Positions 22,540 to 35,500 of a stretch of DNA of 64,000 bases are shown here, in pieces. This DNA comes from Prostheceraeus crozeri (taxonomy: Eukaryota > Platyhelminthes > Polycladida > Euryleptidae), in assembly GCA_907163375.1 (NCBI GenBank), contig CAJQUW010006985.1, positions 868,001 through 932,000 of the forward strand, given 5' to 3'. The notes beneath the pieces were generated by a model. That model ran no database searches. It was given only the letters and a program-made list of their open reading frames with translations, and was not told where the DNA came from. Position 1 is the stretch's first letter, and the number at the start of each line of letters is the position of its first letter. The position numbers were made by a program, and so were the translations under genes.

Positions 22540-23784
22540 TGGACATCAATTCCATAAAGCACTATAGCATTTGGCTTGTCTAGGTAACACTTGCAACTCA
22601 TCCATAGTAAATTAAAAGTTCGGACTTAAAGTATTTTTATAAACGTATGAATCAAGAAATATAACTCCTAAGGAGGCATTTCAATTTTGATTTTCAGTGC
22701 TATCAATAGAATTCATATGAACTTGACTGTGAAATGCTATTTATCAAATGAATTTGCATTTAACTTCCAAAGTTAGGAGTGAGTGACTTTTTACCTCTCC
22801 TTCAGTTAAAAGAATAAACTTATCACTTTTCTTAATAAGCTTTGCCGTCAACTCTATCATGTATTTTCCTTTTAGGATAGAAATATTAACATTATTATAT
22901 GTATAAGGTTATATTAATCTCATTTTCTTGAAATGTGCGATGTAATATTTGCAATGAAACAGGTGGCTGCGATTTACTACTTTCTAAATTCAATGGAAGA
23001 GTACAATATTCAACCATTTACGAGAACCAAAAGTACCTCCTGGGAGGTAGTCTTCATACTATCTTCATGATTGAAAGTACTGTATATAAGAAGCGAAAGT
23101 GTCCAAGTGTCTGGATTTCTCTAAGCTATAATACTTGATAAAAGCTAAAATAGGTAAGAGCCAAAAGTGGCTAAAATAATATTACTTTTTTCATAATTCG
23201 GACTAAAAGGAAATAAGTCAATTTTTTGCTGTGTTTTTCAAAACTTCATTTTTTCGCAGACTGCATCACAATAGAAAAAAATGTCTTAAAATGGCTCTAC
23301 GTTTTTCAGTAACATTGAATCATGTTCTAGATTTCCCTACAATGACAATTTCATATTTGCATCCTTTTCCTAGCGCTAGCCTAACGCATTTGTTAACCCT
23401 AAAGCGGTTGCTTATTTTTTCACCTCATCTGGTTGTTTGTTAAAATTTTGTAAACAGAAACATTTACCTACTTTTCAAACGGAATGAAAGTTGAGATGAA
23501 TTTATTTATCTCTTTATAATCTTCTCTTCAAAACAGGGGCAGAGAAGTCAATATATTGTACTATTTTGATAAAAAATTTTTTCGAAGCATGTACCAAAGA
23601 TATTTGGTATGTAGGCCTACTTTATACGCAATGGTATTTTTCGCCATTTTCTCTTATTTGAGTTCATTACAGTCATTTCATTTCGCCTTGCTTGTGTACA
23701 TGTGATACAGGATGCACATAATCATGACATAATATTTCTTATTTCTATTCAAAAAGTAATGATAAAGAAATTATTATATGGCTA
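22540..23784. other. No gene seen; two CCTCC-x-GGAGG palindromes
   Basis: ACTCCTAAGGAGG lies near 22666 and TACCTCCTGGGAGGTA near 23034. A TAGGCCTA site lies near 23613. No coding region was recognised. Confidence 0.4.
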
Positions 23785-24781
23785 CACTGTAAATCGCTCA
23801 ATACCAATCACATACGAAGGATGCATACCAAAATATATTTTTGGTATATTTCTGTATGATCTTGGTATATATTTGTATGCTTTTCGCATGTTATTTCAAT
23901 TGTGGTATGCTTTACATACTAAAGCCATACCAGCACAATGTTAAAAGAAAGCATCAATCATGTCCAAAGTATCTTGATTTAAGGACTTTTGTCAATAAAA
24001 ATCACACTAATGTTACTACTGTTCTGTAAGTAGTTAGATAATGACATTCAAGAGTGATACTTTTAATGCTGAATTCGATTTTAATACACGTAAGTCTAAG
24101 GCATTTCATGAATAATCAATAAGTATTCAGCCATCAACAATTATGTATCATGTAATTTTGAAATAAGGCATATTATCAATCCGAAGTAAAAACACATTAT
24201 AATTCATTAAACGCAAAAGTAGTTATGTTTGAGATATATAACTCAACATGGTTGCTGAAAAGTTATGGTTTTATTGAAATGATGTTTATCAATTTAGTTC
24301 AAGGAAATGAGCTAATTATGAGTCTTGTGAATGCTATAAGACAAGTTGCGATGATGACATGCGGCTTTAATTCCACAATAAATCTAATCTAGTTAAATAC
24401 CATACTTTCACAAAGAAATATTCACGGCTGGTATTACTGGAAAAAAGTTATTTGTAAGTAGTATGTAGTATAACATATTTTTTTGCCATATGACATAAAG
24501 CTATTCATACGAAAGACATACGAAACACATACCAATTTGCATCGGGTCTCGTATATAAAACATACCAAGAATTCGTATTTCAACGTAAAACAGCCAATCA
24601 CAGTTAGCATAGTTCGTATCGTTTACATACCAATCACATACGAAAGTAAATGGCCATTCGTATGAAAAACATACCAGATTTCTTTATATATACCAGAATC
24701 TCGTATCAAATGTCGGTTTCAAATTGTATGTAAACTTGGTATGTGTTTGTATGTAATTTTCGTATCCAACGATTTACAGTG
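23785..24781 (+). mobile_element. TA-target DNA element, family CACTGTAAATCG, copy 1
   Basis: CACTGTAAATCGCTCAATACC at the left and CGTATCCAACGATTTACAGTG at the right are imperfect inverse ends of a 997-bp element, with TA at 23783-23784 and 24782-24783. The arms are filled with short ACATACGAA, CATACCA and GGTATGT words in alternating orientation. No transposase is present. An inverted copy lies at 36885. Confidence 0.9.
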
Positions 24782-24783
24782 TA

Positions 24784-26682
24784 GATGCGCACAACGACTG
24801 CGTGTATGCTTGCTGGGCATGAAGTATCGGTAAGGAGCATTGCTATAAGAGAACATGAAATGCTTTGTTCTTCCTTGAAGCTTAACATTTCATCAGCCTG
24901 TATACATGAAATAGCTCCTGGTAAGTGATTGCGTGAGTCACTAAGGGTTTTGAAAGCTGAAATGCGCAACCTCTTTCAAGTCATGCTTTCTTCTTCACCG
25001 GTAGACATCTTTCTTCAAAGGCAATTCCCATTCAATGCTTATTGAAGCAGGCGATATCAATCATATACCGATAAAAGACCATCTCAAAGACTTCTGCTGA
25101 TGACAAGTGTCTCCACCATTTCGTCCGTTACATCACTTAGATCCTTATCTTCCTGAAGTCTGTAATCATTTATGAACAGAGTTTTACTGTTTCAATCACA
25201 AAATCCATCTGTGATCTTCTGCTGATATCTATTCATGAAGCATGCGATAAATGAAGTACGAAGATGATTAGGTGATTATATGGCCCTGGTGGTTGTGAGC
25301 CAGATCAACCGTAACTGGCTGCTCATGAAGATAGGTACTTGAATATCTAAAGAAATTACAGTGTGATATGCTGTAGACATGGTTCTATTGCTTCATATAG
25401 TTTGCAATAGGACAGTCGTGTATAAAACCTCGTCCGATATCAGAAAAATAGTTTTTGGTTTATATCTAAATAAGACTGCATGATGATATGAAAATAACTT
25501 GTGGAGAGCTGTGCAACAAACATTGTATATATTGTTTACAAAATGTCAACAGACAACCGGTTGAGGATCCTAAGCTCACAGCGACACGATAAAATGTCTT
25601 CAATGAGAAATGAATACAGATTCTTATTGATTTGATGTTGCTATTTATGGATATGAAATATAAAATCCACTGAATGATTATTCTAGTAGTTATAGTGCTC
25701 ACAAGTTGAAATGTTAGCAAAATGTGTGCATACAACCGTTTTAGGGTTAAAGGGGATAGAAGACTACCTCCTAGGAGGTAGAAACTTGGTCAAATTATAT
25801 ATCTTAATGATCGCTAAAAAGGTGCGTTATTACAAGCTTTACAAAAATACTGAAACAATTTTAAATATCTACAGCTGTTGGTAATTTAGTAAATGCCAGG
25901 TGAAATAAATACATTCATTTCCAAGCATTCACAGATCCAATAATTCCAATAACCTTGCTCTATGCTTGCAGTCTTAATTAGGCTAATATGACATAGAAGT
26001 CGAGATTATTATTAAAGATATAATCTTGAAATGTTCTAATAATATTATGCTTTCGTTTTTTCTTTTAATGGCATCTTTAAAATGTAGTATTCAGTATTAA
26101 AAATGTAGTATTAAAATATAATAACTAAAACTTGGAGTCAATTGTGATACGAACAACGAAGAACTGAAGAATAATGGAAGAGAAGAAGCATCGCCCATGC
26201 GTGTAGCACGTCTGACACGCGGTCTTTTACTGTCCTAACGATTGCGCCATATAAGTACGGCTCATGGGAGTCCTGATGCAGTGTGATGGTGCAAACAGGC
26301 TGTCGATGTGAGACTTTTTGTAGGACTATGTTAGCATATCGAGCGTCATTTTCGTAGTTGCTGAGCAGAAAGGAAATTTATGTGCAGCTTCGAGTCAGTT
26401 GGAGGCTTACATGTAAGCTTTATAGCCAACTGATCCGAAACTGTATGGATTTTTCCTTTTGAATGACTTTATAAATCACAGTCGGCATAGCCATCGTAGT
26501 ATTGCAGGTATGGACAGTGCATATATTTTACTTCACTGCAAAGTCAATTGAGCATGAACAGTGTACGGTACATTGTCCGAAAAGACTGTGACTAAGCTCA
26601 CTGCGAGCTAGGAAATGTGCACTTCTGTCTTATGGCCCATAAAAATGGCAAGGCTCCATCATAGGCACCGATATTAGTTTAA
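24784..26682. other. No gene seen
   Basis: ACTACCTCCTAGGAGGTAG near 25762 is another member of the recurring palindrome. At 26195-26265 a tRNA-like A-box word (GGCGCAATCGTTAGG on the minus strand) appears without a good B box. Frames at 24706-24969 and 25466-25735 show no domain. Confidence 0.35.
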
Positions 26683-27270
26683 TAATAGTAATAATGAAGT
26701 GTTTATTGAAATCACAATGAAAATCACATGTACAAAATTAATTACAAAAATCGTTCTCCAAAGAGTTGACGAAATACAATGCACAGAAAGTTATACCGAT
26801 CATTTTTACATTTTGAAATTTGCTAGCTTGCATGCATACGGAAAGAAAGAAATAGATCGTCTGTAAGTTCGTGACTGTGGCAAACAGAAATGTTTGGAGT
26901 AAGTAAGTCTCGGTGGCACCAGATAATGCAATGGATGAGAAGACAGGATTTCACATTTGAACAAAAACGAACAAATACAATTAATGCGTCTCTCTTCTAT
27001 GTCAGGCATAATTTGGCAGGCACAATCTTCATCACAAATAATTCTATGAGCTCACTTTAGAACTCTTATTAAACGCGTCGTTATATGACGAGGCAATTTA
27101 CCAAAACGTGATGTGCTATAAAGCAAGATGGTCATAATCATACCATGAAAAACAACTAGTAACTTAGATTTGGCAACAAAAGGCTTCAACACTCGTAACA
27201 CATGTAGTCGTCTAGATGCCGTTCGAATCACATTATCAAAATGATGACCCCATGAAAGAGTGTCATACCA
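26683..27270 (-). mobile_element. CR1-like LINE, 3' part (split by an insertion)
   Basis: From 27275 the minus strand reads YDTLSWGHHFDNVIRTASRR, then LLYSTSRFGKLPRHITTRLI, one in-frame stop, AHRIICDEDC, and the closing HPLHYLVPPRLTYSKHF and PQSRTYRRSISFFP. These are the late reverse-transcriptase and C-terminal motifs of CR1-like LINEs. An (ATT/TAA)-rich tail follows at 26683-26710. The upstream part of the same copy lies at 32308-32560; the 9-bp duplication GTCATACCA marks the split. Confidence 0.85.
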
Positions 27271-27903
27271 ACCGAATTAAATATTTTGTTTATCTGCTTC
27301 GGTTTGCTAGAAGTGTGATTAATACGAAATGGACGGCACATTGAGGAACCTATTAGGTGGGCAAAAAGGAATTCCTAATACCTTACAGAGATAGGAAAAA
27401 CGTCGTGCGTCGCTTGCGGATTAATGTGAGTTCCAGCAAAGTGCTTCGATTGCCAAAATTCCTTCAGATTCGAAGAATTCAGATCATTGCCCACAAGTTT
27501 TCTCCATAATGTTGGCCCTTCCGATCATTATTAAAGAAAGTAGCAGGCAGGGCTCCCACTCTATAATTTGCGAAAATTTGCGCAGCTTTTGATTTCAGGG
27601 ATGAAATTCGAAATTCTTGTGCCTAGACCCCCTGTGTCGCCATCTTTGTGTTTGTGATTTATTTAATTGCTTCAAGTTATTATCTTATTGCATTTCTAAA
27701 ATATCAATGTAGGCCAAAGTTTGAGATATATTGGTAACACCATGTATATCCATAAGCTGAACAAAACTTGGCATGATTGAAATTTCTATTAAAACTTTAT
27801 AACCGTAGGCTACTATGCAAATTAATGTGGTTCCACGTACATATGACCATATTATAATCAATCGCCCTTATAGAAAAGAGACTATACACGAAAATATATC
27901 TCT

Positions 27904-28377
27904 ATGGCGATGTGTGGAAAAAATATGAATCACTCCCGCTATGTGAAGGACCTAGGAGTTCTCATGCCGAAAGACCTGAAATTCCCTCGGCACATTCTGA
28001 CTTGTGTTCAGAGAGCTAACCGAATTGTGTCTACTATCCTCAGGTCATTTGTCTCTCGGGACGCCGAATTGCTTGTCCATCTTTCCAATACATTAATTCG
28101 CCCCCAACTCGAATATGCTATCCAAGTCTGGAGTTAAAACATTCTAGCTATCAAACGTGTACAACGACGACTCACGATGACTGGAACCGCCTCCCCGATA
28201 ACATTCTTAATAATGATACTGTGAAACAATTTAAGCGACAGCTTATCATGATTTACTGTAACTCCTGATGTATTTTCCTTTGCTGCCTAGGTGCTCGTTG
28301 CACTTATAGGTGCCAAATATAATTTAATATATTGATATAGTATTCTCCCCCTGTAATACTAAATAAATAAAGAAAGA
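27904..28377 (+). mobile_element. CR1/L2-like LINE, 3' terminal fragment
   Basis: The plus strand reads RYVKDLGVLMPKDLKF, then CVQRANRIVSTILRSF and LSNTLIRPQLEYAIQVWS, the end of a LINE reverse transcriptase. After a stop and a deletion it resumes as DWNRLPDNILN and TVKQFKRQL. The tail ends AAATAAATAAAGAAAG. It lies inside the outer hAT and is on the strand opposite to the interrupted LINE. Confidence 0.85.
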
Positions 28378-28455
28378 AAAACTTAACTATTTCTCGACTT
28401 TTCGGGTCAATACCCTTCTTCAAAGAAGCGTCCAGAAGGTATTCATTATTTTTCT
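28378..28455 (-). other. Penelope-like terminal motif, tentative
   Basis: On the minus strand GAAGAAGGGTATTGACCCG is followed by AAAAGTCGAGAA. A short GGGT-x-ACCC stem followed by GAAA-GTCG is a wording I associate with ends of Penelope-like retroelements. It starts directly after the LINE tail. Confidence 0.35.
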
Positions 28456-29574
28456 TTCTTTAATTAATAATTGTCATATACAGAGAGACAAAATCTGAAG
28501 ATCAACATCTTCCATGCAAACTACATTTCTTTTAAAAGTTTTATCAGGTAGGCCTACGACCTTATAAATTAACTGTTATTGCTCTTTAAGTAATGACGTT
28601 TCATTGAAATGTTGTTGAAAGTTCTAAACTTATCAATTGGATGATAATTAGGAGTAGACACAGCTTAAATAGCAAAATATCAAAAAATTACATACGAGAC
28701 GACAAGCGAGTAGAGCGACTATGAGATTGAAAATCAGTGGCGTACCGAAGGGGGGATGCAGGGGATGCATCCCCCCCCGAAATTCGAAACTCTAAGTGGC
28801 ATGAAAAAGGGAGAAACTTAGGCATACTGAGCATGTGAAAATATCGAGTGTCGGCTTTCGTAAAAATTAATAAATCATCCTTTATTTTGAAATAAAAATA
28901 CAATGCTCAATTTCAGACCAATAATACTTGATTTAACACTTGAATATATACCTTGTAAATTTCTATAAGTTTCTATCAATTTTGACTGTTGATCAAATTT
29001 CCTCTTTCATCCTTCACGATACACGGGTATGGGTATGAGGCAGGTGATTCTAGTCGTTAATCGTATTCCCCTCCAAGTTCCTAGGTCGGAATTTAATGTA
29101 TCTTTGTTGATATTTCTTGAAAGTGGGTGAAGAGTTTTGCTTTTATTGTCGGTAAATGAAATATTCAACACCTTTGTTTATCATGATAAAGGGGCGATTC
29201 AGCGAGAATCGTTGCGACTTCCTGTTGTGATAACACATTTGGAGATAATGGGATGCAATTTCCAGCGGCTGTTTAATCCATTAACTGAAGAAATGAGGTG
29301 AGTTTGATCCGTGCGTACATGTTTTGTTTATCACCACATTTCCAATCAACATGCCTAGGCCAAGTTTCTCGCGTTTCATTTGTTCATAGAAGCATGGCTT
29401 GACTTATAAGTAATTTAGTCGTAGCTACAGACAGATTCAGTTTATCACATTGACTTGCTGCAGTCTTTATAGTGAACATTTCTATTTGTCAAATTATATT
29501 TTAACTGAAGAGTAAGTACATGTATGCTTATGAGTGATTTGCATTTTCAATGCAATAAAATGATGAAATCTCAA

Positions 29575-30108
29575 TCACGGTCGGTGATGCAATATACGGT
29601 ACGGAGTAACCTCCACAGCGGCAACAGAGCCCTGCCGCTGCGTCGCTTCTGGTAGCAGATTCGACTTACTTCGACGTGACAACCCTCGGCCCCGGGAATC
29701 ATTCCTGGGTGGTTGTCTTTGGCGGGAATGTGTTAGAGTAACGCTAACGAAGCAGTCGGAGGAAGAAAAACTCATGGGCTTAGATGCATCACCGACCAGG
29801 CCAATAGCAGTAGGATGTCCCCTAGTTAAGTTGGCCACCTTAATAAATTAGTCTGACTTTTCCGCCCCTACCTTGATCGGATGACCTGTCTGGGGGTAGT
29901 GCTGAATGCAGCGACTTCGACAGTCAGGGAATCTAACAGGTACCCTGATCGAATCAACCATTCGAGAAGGACCGACCTGATGGATGAGACGGAAGTTTAA
30001 TGCTGCACTCAATTCGCCAGCAGCTCCGATCGTGAGAGGGTGGTTCTTTCTCACCTTGAGGGTAGTTAGGTTAGGAATTAAGGACCAAAATATACTTGCA
30101 AAATACAC
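29575..30108. other. G+C-rich, hairpin-rich block inside the inner hAT
   Basis: The block is plainly richer in G+C than its surroundings and contains consecutive hairpins: GCGGCA-x9-TGCCGC near 29620, GACAACC...GGTTGTC with inner CCCGGGAAT-ATTCCTGGG near 29680-29721, and GTTAG-x6-CTAAC near 29731. Minus-strand frames of 86-87 codons cross it without a known motif. Its origin is unknown. Confidence 0.4.
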
Positions 30109-30665
30109 AAAAGAATCATGATCCGTTATCTAAAATGTATGAGTTAGTAAACGTATGATAATTTATCTGAACATTAGCTGTAATAGGTTTATCTGATGTC
30201 TGTGGCCAAGGCGTAGCCCACTCTGAGGAAATGTCATTGACGGAAGAGTCGATTGCTGATTAGATAGGCCTACTAAGGAACGGTTGGATCAGATTACGTC
30301 AAAGAACCGTCAAAAGATCTTATAGAGAGAAGTGAAACAAGACGAAATGTGTTTGATTATTGTAATTCCTAAGTTTGTTAAGGTTACATAGATTTATCTT
30401 AAGATTTTGATGATTCAACGAAGAATGGAAATAATTCAAATAGGTTGATGAACTAAACATTTTGAGGAAAAAAGTCAATCACTTGAATCTGCTGGCCTAC
30501 GTGAATATCAGCCATCATTATTGGCATTAATACGATTACACGTTAGTAATACTTATAGCTCTTTTGTATTTTTTGTTTGTCGGCACTTGAATAAATTTTG
30601 TCGGCAAGCGATGCCCCCAAACTAATTTCCAATGCATAGTTGTACCACTGATTCGGTCATGATAA

Positions 30666-31076
30666 ATGTGTAAGATGTCGGCAGAGTTTGAACGCTGGCA
30701 AGACTTTTGGCGACAACAGCCATCGTCCAACCGATTGGAGCTCAGCTTGACAGAGGCGCTGAGAGAGTGTGATAAGGATCTCTATCCAAATGTACATAAA
30801 CTCCTAACCATTTTTTTGGTCACCCCAGTGACAACATGTACAGCTGAGAGATCTTTCAGCCTGCTTCGCTTACTTAAAACCCATCATAGGGCAATGATGG
30901 GCCAAAGGCGTCTAAACGGACTCGCACTTCTGGCCGTTTACAAGGACATTAAGTTGTGTTACGATTCCGTTGTACAGGAATATGCGAGAATATTTGATTC
31001 TCGATTGCGATTGATAGAATACATTTGCATCATATTATTATCCGTTTTATTCATCCATTTTTATAATATCTATTGA
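30666..31076 (+). pseudogene. hAT transposase, C-terminal dimerisation domain
   Basis: The frame of 136 codons holds LTEALRECDKDLYPNVHKLL, then FLVTPVTTCTAERSFSLLRL, then THHRAMMGQRRLNGLALLAV. The Tyr-Pro-Asn, Pro-Val-x-Cys-x-Ala-Glu-Arg-x-Phe-Ser and Arg-Leu-x-Gly-Leu motifs are the hallmark of the hAT C-terminal dimerisation region. The RNase-H-like catalytic core and the BED finger that should precede it are missing, so this is a remnant. It lies in the expected orientation within the inner hAT. The hydrophobic end after residue 115 is not part of the domain. Confidence 0.9.
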
Positions 31077-32307
31077 ATACATGTAGGCTAATAAATGCAT
31101 GAGAAATATGCATGTACCGGTACTATTATATGTACGAGTATATACATTCTGTTAATATATTTTGAACGCAGTTTTACGGATTTTTGTATTTTTTGTATTT
31201 TTTTGTTTTTTTGTTTGAGCGCAAGTGTATATGATATTTGATTTGGCTTGATTCAACAGGTAAATCACATGCAGCTAAATCGACTAGGTCTATTCATACA
31301 AGTTCTAAAATTTTTGAGGTCAGTATTCAAATATCATACCCCCCCCAAACGAAAATCCTGGGTACGCGCCTGTTGAAAATGAATATAAACTCGTACGGTA
31401 TATCACTAACAATATTAAATTTGGTTGATTCTACGAAAAGTTATAAATTTCAAATTAAGGAAAATAGATTTGACAGTAGGTTATAGTATAACAGTGATTA
31501 AATACAACTTGAATGAAACAGCTGAATTAAATGTTTCCAAAGGATGCCCTTACTAACTTACATATCTTAAGACGTAACTTTTTTAGATTTGTATCTGATT
31601 TGTCATTGGTATAATGTGTCTGCAGCTAAAGCGAAATAATTAAGTTGATATACATTAAGTTAGATTTTCTCGTCTTCCTATCTGAATGATCATTATACGG
31701 GATGTTTACAAAAGTTTACTTCTGTTTAAGTCTCGGGGAAAGAAGCAATAATAATCCAGAAAAAGTAAAAGAAAAGCATGCTTAGAAAAAACATATTCGA
31801 TGAATTCGTCCCATTCACATACATATAATTAGCATAAAAATAAAATTTATTTTCAACGGTAGCAACTTCATGGATACCATGTCGATATTAATTAATAATT
31901 TAACATTTTTACTACAAAATTGTCAAACTTGCGCAGAAAATTGGAATTTCCTAAAAATTTGCGCAGGAGTGGGAGCCCTGGTAGCAGGCGTACGAAAATT
32001 AGTTCACTTGATGATCCTCTTCTCGGCATTGCTCACTGTATAGTGCATACATTGAATCGAAGCCACGCATCGATGTGTGTTTTGGTGTGTGCGACGTGAT
32101 ATCACAGCACGCACGCATCTCTCACTGGCTCTACTGTCCTCTGCTGACAGCTTATTGTTTGCCATTTCCAATAGCAAGCGATACACGAATTATCCATTCG
32201 AGAAGGAGCAAGTTGTCTAACTGTGATGTGCCATTTCAATATTAAGGTTACATACAATTCTTCCTTTCTAGGAAACCGAAGCGCGCGCAGATGAATCTAA
32301 TTCTGTG

Positions 32308-32560
32308 GTCATACCACAAAACACCAAGAATGGTAACACAATTAGTGAACTCAATATTCGGATATTTGAAATCATCCATCGAATCTCTAGAGCATATAAA
32401 AAGAAGCTGTTTACATTTGTTCAAATTAAGAATCATGTCATTTGAGTCAATCCATTTCTGTATCACATTCAAATTGTTCAAATCAGACTCACGACGACAT
32501 AGTTCTACAAGAGTAAGATCATTCGCAAATTTTATCCATTCAACATTAGTATTAACAATT
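32308..32560 (-). mobile_element. CR1-like LINE, upstream part of the split copy
   Basis: The minus strand reads WIKFANDLTLVELCRRESD, where FAND stands at the position of the catalytic Y/F-A-D-D box, then LNLNKCKQLLF and YPNIEFTNCVTILGVLWYD. The reading stops at the insertion point of the 0.6-kb element and continues at 27270. The copy is truncated 5' of about 32560. Confidence 0.85.
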
Positions 32561-35500
32561 AAGTATGATTATTAACAATAAGTATTATTCAACATTTAGT
32601 AAATTATAGTAAAGTGTGAATTATAAATTCATTTACAATTGAATGAAATAAAGCATATGGACCTATTGTCATCGTTTCATACTCAGAAATATAGGCGCTG
32701 TCGCTACATACGTTGCGCGTCATTAGTAAAATGTCAATGTTATTGCCTTTTCAAAATTTCTCGGAAAATTTTGAACATTGGATATCTTCATAAATTCAGC
32801 ACTTTGTTCTACTGCATTTACTTACTAATCATCCATAATCTCGCCAAAGGAGGATTGAGCAATTGTTCCTCTTACCATATTTCAAAAGATTGTGTACAGT
32901 ACATTGAATTGAAAGTTTTATAAAACTTTTTCCAACAGCCAAAAATTAGAAAAAATTACATTTTCATCAATAATTTCAAAATTAACCTGCAGTGGAATCA
33001 TATAGTATATTGCAGGTATGAAGGTGTTGTGCGTTGTAATGAATATTCAAGAAGGAATTTTAGTCTTTAGCCCTTTCCTACCTGGGAGGTGGCTTCCGCC
33101 CGCGTCTCTGCAAACCTTTCCGTCACAGCCACTTTAAAAGGCATGTCTTAAGAAAGAGATTTCTTCCATCTCTGATTTTGATGTCCCTATGTATCAAGCG
33201 TTCCCACAATGTCTGCACAACGCAATTGGGATATGTTCGTTTCACTGAAAACACCAGTTTTTGCACACTCGGCTATTTTGTTGATATAAATAGCAACTTA
33301 AATACTTGAATTTCACTGCTTTCATAAAATTGATTTAGGAAGATCTGATAGAAAATAATGATAGATATCAGAATGGCATGTTCGGATCAGTTCTCACATG
33401 AAAACATCATAAGACAAAGTTGGGATTGTCTTATGATTGCATTGCTGCTTTTTGTATTGCTTGTGTTGAGATAGCTAAGTCGGGTTGAACACAACTCAAA
33501 CTGATATTCTCAAAAATACATTCAAGCTATTAATTAAAAAGTGTGTCAACTGTACATTTAAATAGATAAGTGCATCAAAGATATTGTGATGTATGATAAT
33601 CAGAGCTGGAAGCGGGCAGGGCCGACACGTTCCCAGCCCTGGCATAATATTTTGGAGTTGATGCGGGCCCAGGAGCCGGGTCCGTGCCGAAAAAAGCGTC
33701 CACTGGTATCTACTATTTGCAGCACATAGCTGACGGTACTACTCATAAATCTTTTGCAAGTAGCACTTAAATATCATTGCCTTTATTCTACAGAGATGCA
33801 TTTGTGGATGAATGAACATGTTGATAATAACTTCAAATGCACTTTGTCAATGGTCTATAAGTAATTTGAATTCACTAAGATACTCGAGTTTGAAAGAAAG
33901 TGACAAATACACGTATTCTAGTTTTTTGATTAAGTAAAGGATGCATGGATAGTGTGATTTTTGATTTTCCCAACAGCCAAATGTGATAAAATTTGAAGAG
34001 GTTTTCAGAAATTAGTAGAAGCTAAAAGTTATAACAAATAGAACCGAAGCCATCATAGTTTTGGAACAACATTGCGGGTAAGGGTGCGGGCTCGGGTAAG
34101 ATAAGGTTTAAGCATCTTCTTCAGGTAATGTAACTGTTAATGTAACTGTGGTGCGTGAATAAGACATGCATGTAGGCTGCATTATTTAATGAAATTACAA
34201 AAAATCACATTTGAACTTATTGCATGCTTCGCTTCCCTATCAATTATACTCATTTGAATAATTTTATACAATTGACTGAAACATATAAACTATGTGACTG
34301 CAAAAAGGGATAAAATAGAGATAGATGGATTCAAATATACGAATGGACAAAGACACTAGTGGACAAAGAAACGAGTGCAAAATATATGATAAAACACTGA
34401 TAAAGCAGATGTTCTTTTTAATATGATCTTGCTATTATGGCTGCCGAATTTCTCCAACGAGGAGCAACTCATTCAAGGATGAAGCTAGGGGAACCCATAG
34501 CTATTCTGGGATTGTCAATAGATGTGCATCCATGGATAATGCTTTCTTTTTTAGGTCTTCGGAGTTCTATGCTTCAATCTACATCTGATGGAAATTGTCT
34601 TAGAATTCATCAGGTGAGAAATTCATAAATTGAAATTTTCTAAATCGTTGGCAGATCGATTTGTGAATGCGATTTACAAATAAATAGCTTTGGTAGAGAT
34701 TAGCAAGTACTTTAATAGACACATGGCTGCAGTTACGTGCGTGGTCTTGAGTCGCGACGTGAGTGAATGATGAACTTCGTTTTTCGATGAAAATCTTGAA
34801 TGTCATTGGTCAAAATGTAAAAGATGGAGTCACTCTTTAGATTTCTTCTAATAGTGACTGGAATCTGAAATTATTGATTAATGAAGAAAGCAGCAAGATA
34901 TGCTCATGAAAATGCTAGTGCTACATTTCAGAAATAAAACACGGGATAAATGAATTCTTGAAAGACCATCCACCATGTGAACTCAATCGGTTTACTTTTT
35001 CTTTCCTCATGTTAATTATGTCGACTATCAAACGAAACTGCGGATAATCAAGTATGTAATCACATATTGTAACTTTTAAACAGTCATTGCTATCACTTTG
35101 AAGAATAATGAGCTGTGGTGAATGTCAGGATGCAATAATTGACTTGAATGTCTCCGCATAATTCCTTTATTTTGGATGATGAGAAATTCCAAGTCGAAGA
35201 AATTGTACATGTAGATTTGACGAGTAATGAAGAGAGAATTTGAGATAGTAGATCGAAAAGTCAGTAGCCACAGCATGTTCTACACTGTCAACTGAAGGCT
35301 ATAATGAAAAAAGTGAATAATCGCTGAAATTAAGATGTTGCGTTTAGACATTTTTTTACATTGAACAAAAATCGGAAAAATACTGATTTTCTTTTATCTT
35401 GTTTGATACGAGTGTATTTACAAACATTTTATGTGAAACTTTATTGAACGGTTTTAAAGGTGTACTAACTATTGGCAAGGCTTGATCAACCATGAACAGC

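Larger units (their letters stand above)
28735..31372 (+). mobile_element. Inner hAT element with transposase remnant
   Basis: Ends CAGTGGCGTACC and GGGTACGCGCCTG are inverse repeats, each followed inward by a run of C or G (CCCCCCCC). TTGAAAAT flanks both sides exactly (28727-28734 and 31373-31380). The 2638-bp element holds the C-terminus of its transposase at 30666-31076 in the plus orientation. It lies wholly inside the outer hAT, so it inserted later. Confidence 0.93.
27548..31980. mobile_element. Outer hAT element
   Basis: CAGGGCTCCCACTC at the left is the exact inverse of GAGTGGGAGCCCTG at the right. GTAGCAGG flanks both sides (27540-27547 and 31981-31988). Subterminal TTTGCGCAG words repeat at both ends, as in hAT elements. 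The unfilled relative at 42.92 kb confirms the insertion point. Apart from a LINE tail and the second hAT, about 1.3 kb of its own sequence remains, with no transposase seen, so it was probably non-autonomous. Confidence 0.92.
27271..32307. mobile_element. 0.6-kb MITE-like element that split the LINE (now filled by nested hATs)
   Basis: GTCATACCA stands on both sides (27262-27270 and 32308-32316). Removing one copy and everything between restores the LINE reading. Without the nested hAT the element is about 0.6 kb. Its ends are imperfect inverse repeats sharing GAATTA near the tip and GCTTCGGTTT-x-CTAGAA about 30 bases inside. A related copy lies upstream of the GPCR at 42880-43150. The family is not identified. 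Confidence 0.7.

Noticed and set aside
26195-26265. tRNA gene on the minus strand
   Set aside because: Only an A-box-like word is present; no B box or cloverleaf.
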